Below are positions 1-4,744 of a stretch of DNA of 5,458 nucleotides, piece after piece (within the stretch, counting starts at the first letter, position 1; each line of letters starts with the position of its first letter). The stretch is from Syntrophomonas sp. UBA1376. Its GTDB lineage: Bacteria > Bacillota > Syntrophomonadia > Syntrophomonadales > Syntrophomonadaceae. Under the pieces are notes generated by a model, which worked only from the letters and a program-made list of their open reading frames with translations, had not been told where the DNA came from and ran no database searches. The position numbers were made by a program, and so were the translations under genes. The stretch lies in the NCBI GenBank assembly GCA_002305535.1, contig DBRE01000004.1, forward strand, positions 1 through 5,458, read 5' to 3'.

Positions 1-723
1 AATAGCATCAGGCAAAGCCTCAGTATGAACTCCTAAATCTTTTTTATCTTCCAGGGAATAAGCTACCGCATTGGGCAACGATCCAATGCCAAGCTGAAGG
101 CAAGCACCATCTTCGACCAGCTCAGCAACGTAATTACCGATCATCCTTTCGTTCTCGTTAGGTTCCATTACGGGTATGGCTTGCAGAGGAACAGTATCTT
201 CAACAATCGCATCGACCTCACTGATATGGAAGAAATTTCGTCCGAAGGTTCGCGGCATGTTTTCATTCACCTGGACTATAACTTTCTCAGCTCTCTTACC
301 CAGAGGAAGAACAAAATCGCAGTTGGTTCCCATACTGAAATATCCAAATTCATCCATAGGAGCCACCTGCAGCATTACTACTTCCTGAGGACGTCCCATA
401 TCAAGGAATTTAGTCATTTGGCCCAAACGAGCAGGTGTGTAGGTATGGCTTCCATCCTGAATAACCTTTTTGTTTACAGGTACAATATAGTCAATGTCTA
501 TGGGATCCTCTCTAGTAATCATCATCAGTTCTGAAGCATAGGCTTCGATAACCAGTAAAACATCTAAATGAGTAAACTCTTCTTTACGCCTGGCCAAGGC
601 ATTCATCAAAGTGGGCGGCTGTCCTATCGCTATCGGAAATGCTACTCTCCAACCGTCCTGTACCAGTTTCACCGCTTCCTCAGCTGTGGTGAGCTTTTGT
701 TTGTACACATCTTTAAAATTCAT
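1..723 (-). CDS. Acetyl-CoA hydrolase / CoA-transferase family protein (4-hydroxybutyrate or butyrate:acetate type), 3' end outside window
   Basis: Cytoplasmic enzyme expected to move CoA between carboxylic acids (for example acetate with butyrate or 4-hydroxybutyrate) through a glutamyl-CoA thioester. I read 241 codons from an ATG at 723 to the window edge without a stop; family members are usually about 430-450 residues, so roughly the N-terminal half is present. Seen: an N-terminal TAEEAVKLVQDGWRV segment, a PMDEFGYFSMGTN stretch, the glycine-rich LQLGIGSLPNAV near residues 212-223, and GVHTEALPDA near 231-240. By family comparison the glutamate of HTE (residue 235) is the likely catalytic, CoA-bearing residue. 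The start is well supported: GGGAGGTGG lies about 5-8 nt upstream. It has its own promoter region and is separated from the upstream operon by a terminator, so it is a separate unit. The exact acid pair cannot be decided from this half. Confidence 0.88.
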   Translation of the reverse strand, partial: MNFKDVYKQKLTTAEEAVKLVQDGWRVAFPIAIGQPPTLMNALARRKEEFTHLDVLLVIEAYASELMMITREDPIDIDYIVPVNKKVIQDGSHTYTPARLGQMTKFLDMGRPQEVVMLQVAPMDEFGYFSMGTNCDFVLPLGKRAEKVIVQVNENMPRTFGRNFFHISEVDAIVEDTVPLQAIPVMEPNENERMIGNYVAELVEDGACLQLGIGSLPNAVAYSLEDKKDLGVHTEALPDAI

Positions 724-916
724 ATTTTCCACCTCCCGGTTCAAACCCTACACAAAATATGTCGCAAACAATTGCTGTTTAAGAGCACATTATCAGCAGT
801 GCTATATCACTCCTTTCTTTTAAAAGCATGGTTCTCAAGTATAGATTGTCTTCGTTCTCACCTTCCTTCTCACTTTGCTTTGATTGCCCCATTAAAAGAA
901 ATCAGCCAGATTTCCG

Positions 917-931
917 AACATTCGCAATGTT
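917..931. repeat. Small palindrome in the CoA-transferase leader
   Basis: AACATT-CGC-AATGTT is a perfect inverted repeat with 6-bp arms and a 3-nt centre, about 60-70 nt inside the predicted transcript. It could be a second operator half or a small RNA hairpin. The arms are AT-rich, so chance is possible. Confidence 0.3.
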
Positions 932-995
932 TTTGTATATGATTTTGTGATATGGAATTTATTTTAATATATCATTTATTAATATTGCTAATTTT

Positions 996-1024
996 AATAT
1001 AATAATCCTGCTAATAACTGTCAA
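996..1024 (-). promoter_or_regulatory. Sigma-A-type promoter for the CoA-transferase
   Basis: On the minus strand a perfect TTGACA (plus 1019-1024) is followed after 17 bp by TATATT (plus 996-1001), four of six matches to TATAAT. Transcription would start near 989, giving an untranslated leader of about 265 nt. It lies between the preceding gene's terminator and the CoA-transferase, as expected. The surrounding AT richness makes chance -10 matches easy; the -35 box is the stronger evidence. Confidence 0.6.
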
Positions 1025-1031
1025 TACAGTT
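1016..1031. promoter_or_regulatory. Candidate operator: 16-bp palindrome over the -35 box
   Basis: AACTGT-CAAT-ACAGTT is a perfect inverted repeat with 6-bp arms and a 4-bp spacer, and it covers the TTGACA of the CoA-transferase promoter. A dimeric repressor bound here would block RNA polymerase. The regulator is unknown; no adjacent regulator gene faces this promoter. Confidence 0.4.
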
Positions 1032-1093
1032 TGCATAAAATTCGAACAGAAATTAGGATCATATCATTTTCCCAAATCGGTTAGTTTCTAGAA

Positions 1094-1132
1094 ACAAAAA
1101 AGGGATCACTACACTTTGTTCAGTGATCCCTT
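1094..1132 (-). terminator. Intrinsic terminator of the padR-flavoenzyme operon
   Basis: An 11-bp perfect stem (1100-1110 with 1122-1132) closes an 11-nt loop. On the minus strand it is followed directly by a run of U (plus AAAAAA at 1095-1100, partly within the stem base). It lies about 60 nt past the flavoenzyme stop codon. No T run follows in the plus direction, so it acts on the minus strand. Confidence 0.9.
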
Positions 1133-1190
1133 GATCGAACTTTACTTATCTCGCTAGGCTTATCTTTTATTCAATTAAACCGTTCATCAT

Positions 1191-2159
1191 TTAAAAACGC
1201 TCCAGCTGATGGCGCAGTATCTCTTCAGCATCTCGCACCATACCAGTCAACAGTTCGTCACAGGTAGGAATATCCTTAATCAGGCCAATGGATTGGCCTA
1301 CCATAAAGGCGGCTGATTCTACATCGCCGTTATGCCAGGCTTGTTTCACCCTTTGTCCAGTCATTAGGGGAAAGACCTCTTGTAAACTTTCACCTGCTGC
1401 TTCCTTTTCCAATATCATGGAAGTCAATTGATTTTTCAAAGCTCTGCCTTGTAGGTTGAAACTCTTACCTATCAAGGTAGTATCGTTTTCCTGGCGTTTG
1501 ATCAATTCATCCTTGATGTTTTGATGAACCTGGCATTCGCTAGTATTGATAAAACGAGATGCCATCATGATGCCTTCTGCTCCCAGGCAAAGGGCTGCCG
1601 CCAGACCTCTGCCATCTGCGATTCCTCCTGTAGCAATCACAGGTATCTTTACTGATTCAACCATGCGTGGAACCAATACCATAGTTGTCACATCATCACT
1701 GAGAGGATGGCCCCCTTCTTCAAAGCCAGCTGCGAAGACTCCATCATATCCTAGTTTCTCAATTTTTACAGCATGGCGAACCGCACCTACTTTATGAAAG
1801 ATTTTTACCCCAGCCTCTTTTACCATATCTAAATATTTGGTAGCAAAAGAACCCGAAACCTCGATAGCTGCTACTTTTTCTTCACAACAAATTCTAAAAT
1901 AATCATCATAGGTTTGTTCAGTTATTCGAAATGATGGCAAGAGACTGATATTTACTCCAAAAGGTTTATCAGTAAGTTCCTTGGTTCTGCGAACAGCTGC
2001 TTGAAACTCTTCACCAGAATCATAGTTTCCAGCGGTAAGATTCCCCAAGCCACCGGCATTGGAAATCGCCGCACACAGTTCTGGTTTACATAACCACAGC
2101 ATACCGCCACAAATGATAGGGTATTTTATCCCCAACATTTCGGTAATTCTAGTATTCAA
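1191..2159 (-). CDS. Nitronate monooxygenase / FabK-like FMN enzyme
   Basis: TIM-barrel flavoprotein of the 2-nitropropane dioxygenase/nitronate monooxygenase family, which also includes the enoyl-ACP reductase FabK; soluble, FMN-dependent. Length is 322 residues from the start chosen here, normal for the family. Seen: N-terminal IKYPIICGGM; ELCAAISNAGGLG; KPFGVN; KVGAVRHA; GFEEGGH with the conserved histidine near residue 151; LVPRMV; the phosphate-binding GGIADGRG near 178-185; and GAEGIMMASRF near 193-203. An open frame continues to a GTG at 2168, but that GTG overlaps the Shine-Dalgarno GGGAGGTG. The TTG at 2157-2159 lies about 7 nt past GGAGGT and gives the family-typical MNTRITEMLGIKYPI, so I prefer it. 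It follows the PadR gene by 21 nt and ends before a strong terminator. Family knowledge allows nitronate oxidation, enoyl reduction or another role; sequence alone does not choose. Confidence 0.88.
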   Translation of the reverse strand: MNTRITEMLGIKYPIICGGMLWLCKPELCAAISNAGGLGNLTAGNYDSGEEFQAAVRRTKELTDKPFGVNISLLPSFRITEQTYDDYFRICCEEKVAAIEVSGSFATKYLDMVKEAGVKIFHKVGAVRHAVKIEKLGYDGVFAAGFEEGGHPLSDDVTTMVLVPRMVESVKIPVIATGGIADGRGLAAALCLGAEGIMMASRFINTSECQVHQNIKDELIKRQENDTTLIGKSFNLQGRALKNQLTSMILEKEAAGESLQEVFPLMTGQRVKQAWHNGDVESAAFMVGQSIGLIKDIPTCDELLTGMVRDAEEILRHQLERF

Positions 2160-2180
2160 TTTACACACCTCCCAACCAGG

Positions 2181-2750
2181 TTAGAGTTGTTGTCCATCCT
2201 TTGGCTTTTGGGGAAGGTCTCCATCGTATTTTTGCAATTCGTTTAATAGCTGGCTAAACCATTGAATCAGAAAATCATACAAATTTTCTCCCCAATCCAG
2301 TATTAGGCGCTGATAGGAGTCACCCTCGTGTTCAGCCCAAGGCTCGATCTCCTCCAGTTCCTGCTTAAAAAGCCTGAGTTGTTCAATATGTTCTTCTATC
2401 TGCTGGATTCTTTGCTCAGGGGCAAGCTTGGCAAAGAACATTAATTTTACCGCCATCTCGTACTTAACTGTCATTAACTTGGGAGATTGCAGCATCCAAG
2501 CATGAAAAGCTTTGTATCCCTTATCGGTCATCTGATATAGTCTTTTGTAGCGGCCATTGTCTATTACTTCCTCCGAACTGACCAATCCCTTTTCCTCATG
2601 CTTTTTCAAGATAGGATAAATACTTCCGTAGGAAGCATTGTAAAACCATGAGGAACTCATATTGATGATCTTTTTGATCTCATATCCGCTTCTGGGACCA
2701 AAACTGAGGCATCCAAGAATAATGTTTTCTACTGTAGTATTATTTGACAC
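2181..2750 (-). CDS. PadR-family transcriptional regulator
   Basis: DNA-binding repressor-type protein, 189 residues from the start chosen here. The N-terminal winged helix-turn-helix (about residues 5-85) shows ILGCLSFGPRSGYEIKK, the recognition-helix region YGSIYPILKKHEEKGLV, and a wing with NGRYKRLYQMTDKG, all hallmarks of PadR. The C-terminal half (about 90-175) is a helical dimerisation/effector domain of the Vir_act_alpha_C type with KYEMAVKLMFFAKL and a Glu/Gln-rich, coiled-coil-like stretch. An in-frame ATG at 2774 has no Shine-Dalgarno. The GTG at 2748-2750 follows AAGGACGG by about 7-10 nt and gives MSNNTTVENIILGCL, a typical PadR start, so I use it; the longer form would add eight residues. 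It precedes the flavoenzyme by 21 nt, so it likely regulates its own operon; the ligand is unknown. Confidence 0.9.
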   Translation of the reverse strand: MSNNTTVENIILGCLSFGPRSGYEIKKIINMSSSWFYNASYGSIYPILKKHEEKGLVSSEEVIDNGRYKRLYQMTDKGYKAFHAWMLQSPKLMTVKYEMAVKLMFFAKLAPEQRIQQIEEHIEQLRLFKQELEEIEPWAEHEGDSYQRLILDWGENLYDFLIQWFSQLLNELQKYDGDLPQKPKDGQQL

Positions 2751-2788
2751 TGCTGCACCGTCCTTATATATCATTCTGCTATATGTTA

Positions 2789-2818
2789 TATTTACCTATA
2801 AAATTTGTTACTTGTCAA
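2789..2818 (-). promoter_or_regulatory. Possible promoter of the padR-flavoenzyme operon
   Basis: On the minus strand a perfect TTGACA (plus 2813-2818) lies about 65 bp upstream of the PadR start. The best -10 is TAAATA after 18 bp, only three of six matches, so the promoter is weak or read differently. Downstream, ATATA and TATAT flank a 9-nt centre around 2764-2782; this could be an autoregulatory PadR site but is low-complexity sequence. Confidence 0.35.
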
Positions 2819-2852
2819 ATCAGTTTTGATTTTCATTGTAAATTTTTAATAA

Positions 2853-2905
2853 TGTCATCCCGAGCGATAGCGAAGAATCAAGACTCTTCGCTATCGCTCA
2901 GAATC
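2853..2905. repeat. Palindromic dispersed repeat with perfect 15-bp arms
   Basis: Two copies of a short unit face each other: a 27-nt unit starting TGTCATCCCGAGCGATAG (2853-2879) and its inverse (2882-2905). Arms 2862-2876 and 2885-2899 are perfectly complementary over 15 bp around an 8-nt loop. The TGTCAT...GAGCGA...GAAGAATC form resembles short interspersed repeats found in many bacterial genomes. There is no T run, so it is not a standard terminator, though the RNA would fold strongly between the intron and padR. Confidence 0.8.
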
Positions 2906-2946
2906 TTAACAGGTATAACCAACCATGAAAAACGAAAACTTTTGCC

Positions 2947-2973
2947 TGTCATCGCGAGCGAAGCGCGGCTATC
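2947..2973 (+). repeat. Short dispersed repeat, left flank of the intron
   Basis: A 27-nt unit beginning TGTCATCGCGAGCGAAGCGC and ending GGCTATC. It is related to the unit at 2853-2879 (shared TGTCATC and CGAGCGA) and to the inverted unit at 3974-4000, with which its last 16 nt agree at 14 positions. With that partner it brackets the intron as an inverted repeat. Confidence 0.65.
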
Positions 2974-3001
2974 TCTGCCACTATCTCCGGTTTGAGCTTA
3001 A

Positions 3002-3052
3002 ATCGAGTAGGGTGCAGCTGCAGTAGCTTGCTGCAGCAGCATCCCTCTCACG
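3002..3052 (-). ncRNA. Group II intron domain VI and 3' splice end
   Basis: After domain V the minus strand reads GTGAGAGGG, a stem TGCTGCTGCAG / CTGCAGCTGCA with one mismatch around the loop CAAGCTA, then CACCCTACTCGAT. GGG/CCC extends the stem. The unpaired A in the CCTACTC segment is the expected branch point, and CTACTCGAT is a usual intron 3' end, placing the junction at 3002/3001. Confidence 0.75.
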
Positions 3053-3083
3053 GAACCGTACGTACGGACCTCGTATACGGCTC
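3053..3083 (-). ncRNA. Group II intron domain V (shortened distal stem)
   Basis: Catalytic hairpin of the ribozyme. The lower stem GAGCCGTA / TACGGTTC pairs over 8 bp including the conserved G-U and the AGC triad. A two-nt CG bulge is kept. The upper part is only TACG / CGTA around AGGTC, giving 31 nt instead of the usual 34, and the GNRA tetraloop is missing. The match in the lower half is unmistakable; the distal loop is abnormal. Confidence 0.85.
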
Positions 3084-3093
3084 CTGGTAAACC

Positions 3094-3552
3094 TTATCTT
3101 TCGTAATAGAATGACAAAGTACCGGTCTTGTACGTTCCTAGATTTATGAGTCCAATTTCATCAAACCAGCTATTTGGCAATGCCATATTGGCAAGAGTAT
3201 TAGTCGAATTTCTCCATCTGGTCATGGATATTTTGCGAAACTCTCCTTTGTATCCTCTTCGTCGCAATGCTTTGTGTAGCTGTTTGTAGCTCTTCCATTC
3301 CCGCATTTGCTTCATTCTTAGTCTCCGCCTTATCCAGCCCATTAGCTTGGCAAATATGCTCCTGCAGTTAGCTAATCGATAATAGTTGGCCCACCCTCGT
3401 AGCACCGGATTCAGTTTCCTAGCCATTTCTTCTACGTTCATTCCGTGGTTCCTGGGGGTCATTTTCCTTATCTTGTCTTTGAATACTGCTATTTTCTTAG
3501 GGTGTATGCTTACATCTTTAGGATGGATTACAAAGCCCAGGAATGCTACTCC
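3094..3552 (-). pseudogene. ltrA: Group II intron maturase, C-terminal fragment (RT domains 0-6 deleted)
   Basis: About 152 residues from the intron-encoded protein. The reading begins with GVAFLGF, the usual RT block 7 motif, runs through KKIAVFKDKIRKMTPRN into the thumb/X domain with LNPVLRGWANYYRLA and WIRRRLRMKQ, then a D-like C-terminus with RGYKGEFRKISMTRWRNS and PNSWFDEIGLINLG, and stops at TAA (3094-3096). Everything N-terminal, including the YADD active site, is absent; complete proteins have over 400 residues. No HNH endonuclease domain follows. The frame is open up to a TAA at 3619-3621, but residues before GVAFLGF look like intron RNA rather than protein. The first in-frame ATG is at 3462 and would give 122 residues, with no good Shine-Dalgarno. 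It cannot reverse transcribe; a remnant maturase role in RNA binding is conceivable but unproven. Confidence 0.88.
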
Positions 3553-3960
3553 ACACCTGGTACAGTGTCCCCTCAGTTTTCTCCTCCAGTCTGTTACCAG
3601 TCTTTCATTGGCTGTGGGTTAATAACTACTACGGACTCATCTGCCACCCTGCACCACTTATTTCTTCCCTTGTTTCTCAACTTGTTCGGTCTTACTCTCC
3701 TTCGTGAGATGATACAGGGCTGCACCAGCCTGAATTCGAATCCATCCGTCCTAACTTACAAGGCTATCCAGCTTTTGGGCTTTCCCTTCAATCGCAAGGT
3801 TACCCGCCTTGTAAGCCAACCTCGGTTCGCTTTCGCTATGTTCCGAATTCCCCCTGCGGCTTCCTTCAGACCCCACCGTTACCAGTGACGCCCTTGCCCT
3901 CGGGTTATCTTCCCGCTGGTTAGGTGATAGGGCTTCTTTCAGCCCATCGGCTCAGCAAAC
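3553..3960 (-). ncRNA. 5' RNA domains (I to start of IV) of the group II intron
   Basis: No protein gene is supported on either strand. Minus-strand text includes the hairpin GATGGGCT / AGCCCTATC (one bulged T), ACCAGCGGGAAGATAACCCG, GCGTCACTGGTAACGGTGGG, the EBS1 stem-loop near 3715-3733 and GATGAGTCCGTAGTAG near 3620-3640. These resemble the leader of a family of clostridial and bacillar group II introns as I remember it. Individual subdomains are not assigned. Confidence 0.6.
3724..3731 (-). other. Candidate exon-binding site EBS1 of the intron
   Basis: Minus-strand AGGCTGGT lies in the small stem-loop CAGGCT-GGTGC-AGCCCTG. Its GCTGGT pairs perfectly with ACCAGC in the exon just before the proposed 5' splice site (plus 3963-3968); extended to eight positions there is one A-G mismatch. 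Position in a DI-like hairpin loop and the match to the adjacent exon support EBS1. Confidence 0.5.
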
Positions 3961-4154
3961 ATGCTGGTCAAACGATTGCCGCGCTACGCTCCTCGCAACA
4001 TTATTAATGAGGTTTCCCGAAGGGAATTGAAATAGGTGGTGCCTGCAAGGGCGCAACGACGAGGCGGAAGCATTTCCATAGCAATGACATTGTTGAAGTC
4101 AAACCGAATAATCAAAGCCCCCCTGTCCTGCCAACTCACCAGCCTGGGCAAGGC
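3961..4154. other. Non-coding repeat-rich stretch right of the intron
   Basis: No gene is supported. Besides the unit at 3974-4000 it holds a small hairpin (TTCCC-GAA-GGGAA, 4013-4025), a GCGCAACGACGAGGC segment near 4051-4065 and GCAATGACATTG at 4081-4092. The last two look like pieces of the same TGTCATTGC-type repeat family. Confidence 0.5.
3974..4000 (-). repeat. Short dispersed repeat, right flank of the intron
   Basis: On the minus strand the 27-nt unit starts TGTTGCGAGGAGCGTAGC and ends GCGGCAATC. It is the inverted partner of 2947-2973. Next to it TCAAAC (3968-3973) pairs with GTTTGA (2990-2995) on the other side of the intron, so the empty site would fold into a hairpin. Confidence 0.65.
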
Positions 4155-4181
4155 AAAAAAATAAGGCGCCAGAAGGCGCCT
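4155..4181 (-). terminator. Intrinsic terminator of the CotF-like gene
   Basis: On the minus strand AGGCGCC-TTCT-GGCGCCT forms a 7-bp GC-rich hairpin followed by TATTTTTTT. It begins 14 nt after the stop codon of the CotF-like gene. Confidence 0.92.
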
Positions 4182-4194
4182 CAGGTGAATTGTA

Positions 4195-4668
4195 CTACGA
4201 AGGATTATACATCCCGTGACTTTGCATATAGTTGAAAATACCTTCCCCGTGCTGTTGCTCTTCTTTTTGAATATGGTTCAAGGCCTGGCGCACGTTGGAG
4301 TCGGTAAACTCAAAAATGGCTGTGTCATAGGTAGAAGAAACATACTTTTCGGTCATAAGCAGGTCATTTAATCGGCTGGCATCGCTCTGATCAGCCATAG
4401 CTCCCTGCATATTAGTGGCCGATTGGGCTGCATTAGAGCTGGTCATGCCCTGCTGTTGTCCTTGGTTCAGGTTAGGAACCTGCCCGCTAAGGATCTGGTT
4501 AATGGTATCATAATGGTTCTGCTCCTGAGCAGCATAGGACTGAAGCAACTGTTTTAGCTGGGGAGATTGGGTTTGGTTGGCGTAATTAGTGTATTTCTCG
4601 ATACAGATTTGTTCATGTTTCTTCTGGTCTTCCAGTAATGATTTTTCCTTTTGCGTCAATTGAATCAT
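4195..4668 (-). CDS. CotF-type spore coat / ferritin-like protein
   Basis: Small soluble protein of 157 residues in the coat F (CotF) family, associated in Firmicutes with the spore coat or spore-related stress; its precise activity is not established. It consists of two similar helical halves joined by a Gln/Asn/Ser/Met-rich linker (about residues 62-95). The first half has E24 and QEQNH (E49, H52); the second has the well-conserved LLMTEKYVSSTYDTAIFEFT, VRQALNHIQKEEQQH (E136/E137, H140) and the terminal MQSHGMYNPS. The repeated Glu plus ExxH pattern recalls a ferritin-like four-helix bundle, so metal binding is possible. The start is the ATG at 4666-4668, preceded by GGAGGTG at a 5-nt gap; an upstream in-frame ATG at 4716 lacks a ribosome site. 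It follows the CcdA gene by 76 nt and ends at a strong terminator. Confidence 0.88.
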   Translation of the reverse strand: MIQLTQKEKSLLEDQKKHEQICIEKYTNYANQTQSPQLKQLLQSYAAQEQNHYDTINQILSGQVPNLNQGQQQGMTSSNAAQSATNMQGAMADQSDASRLNDLLMTEKYVSSTYDTAIFEFTDSNVRQALNHIQKEEQQHGEGIFNYMQSHGMYNPS

Positions 4669-4704
4669 AACAACACCTCCATTCCTATTTTGGGAAATGG
4701 GAGA

Positions 4705-4713
4705 TATTTTATG
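4705..4713 (-). promoter_or_regulatory. Possible sporulation-sigma -10 element before the CotF-like gene
   Basis: Minus-strand CATAAAATA fits the CATANNNTA form used by SigK and similar to SigE/SigG -10 boxes, 36 nt before the ATG. I find no convincing -35 partner at the right distance, so the site rests on the -10 and on the kind of gene. Confidence 0.25.
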
Positions 4714-4744
4714 CATCGATCAATTTTCACCGCAGCTAATAAAC

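Larger units (their letters stand above)
724..1190. other. Intergenic region: CoA-transferase leader and promoter, plus terminator of the upstream operon
   Basis: No protein gene is supported in these 467 bases. Reading on the minus strand, the order is the terminator of the flavoenzyme operon, a sigma-A-like promoter with a palindrome over its -35 box, a very AT-rich initially transcribed stretch, and a leader of about 265 nt before the CoA-transferase. ATTTTAATAT occurs twice, at 961-970 and 991-1000, exactly 30 bp apart. The leader also contains a small palindrome (917-931). I recognise no known riboswitch class. Confidence 0.7.
2775..3001. other. Non-coding region of dispersed repeats between padR and the intron
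   Basis: No gene is supported here. It holds the PadR promoter region, a hairpin repeat (2853-2905), a second short repeat (2947-2973) and the exon sequence flanking the 3' end of the group II intron. Confidence 0.65.
3002..3960 (-). mobile_element. Group II intron with most of its reverse transcriptase deleted
   Basis: Minus-strand retroelement of about 959 nt. The 3' end is clear: a domain V-like hairpin, a domain VI stem and the terminal CTACTCGAT. The 5' end is placed at GTTTGCTGAGCCG (plus 3960 downward) because the RNA after it (a GGGCT/AGCCC hairpin, CTAACCAGCGGGAAG, GGGTCTGAAGGAAGCCG, GATGAGTCCGTAGTAG) reads like the 5' domains of bacterial group II introns as I recall them, and because the exon just before it can pair with an internal loop (EBS1). 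Complete introns of this type are around 2 kb with a protein of 400 or more residues in domain IV; here only the X/D part remains, so about 1 kb is missing. The element could splice only if a maturase acts in trans, or if the remaining fragment suffices. The exact 5' boundary is inferred; the family assignment is firm. Confidence 0.75.

Noticed and set aside
876..891. Sigma-54-like TGG-N10-GC on the minus strand before the CoA-transferase
   Set aside because: Only the GG/GC dinucleotides and one further base match; the -12 reads AAGC rather than TTGC, and no enhancer-binding site is seen.
779..892. 37-codon minus-strand frame in the CoA-transferase leader (ATG at 892)
   Set aside because: No Shine-Dalgarno before the ATG and no recognisable product; could be an upstream ORF but unsupported.
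176..942. Open frames on the plus strand opposite the CoA-transferase and its leader
   Set aside because: They lie antisense to a gene with clear motifs and ribosome site, resemble no family, and lack ribosome sites.
2862..2899. Hairpin read as a transcription terminator
   Set aside because: Strong stem but no T run on either side.
3613..3672. Minus-strand peptide with KWCRVADESVVV resembling the YADD active site of a reverse transcriptase
   Set aside because: It sits in sequence that reads as intron RNA leader, ends at a stop after NPQPMKDW, lacks the YADD residues, and is in a different frame from the maturase fragment.
3386..3888. Plus-strand open frames across the intron
   Set aside because: Antisense to the intron RNA and maturase fragment; no family features.
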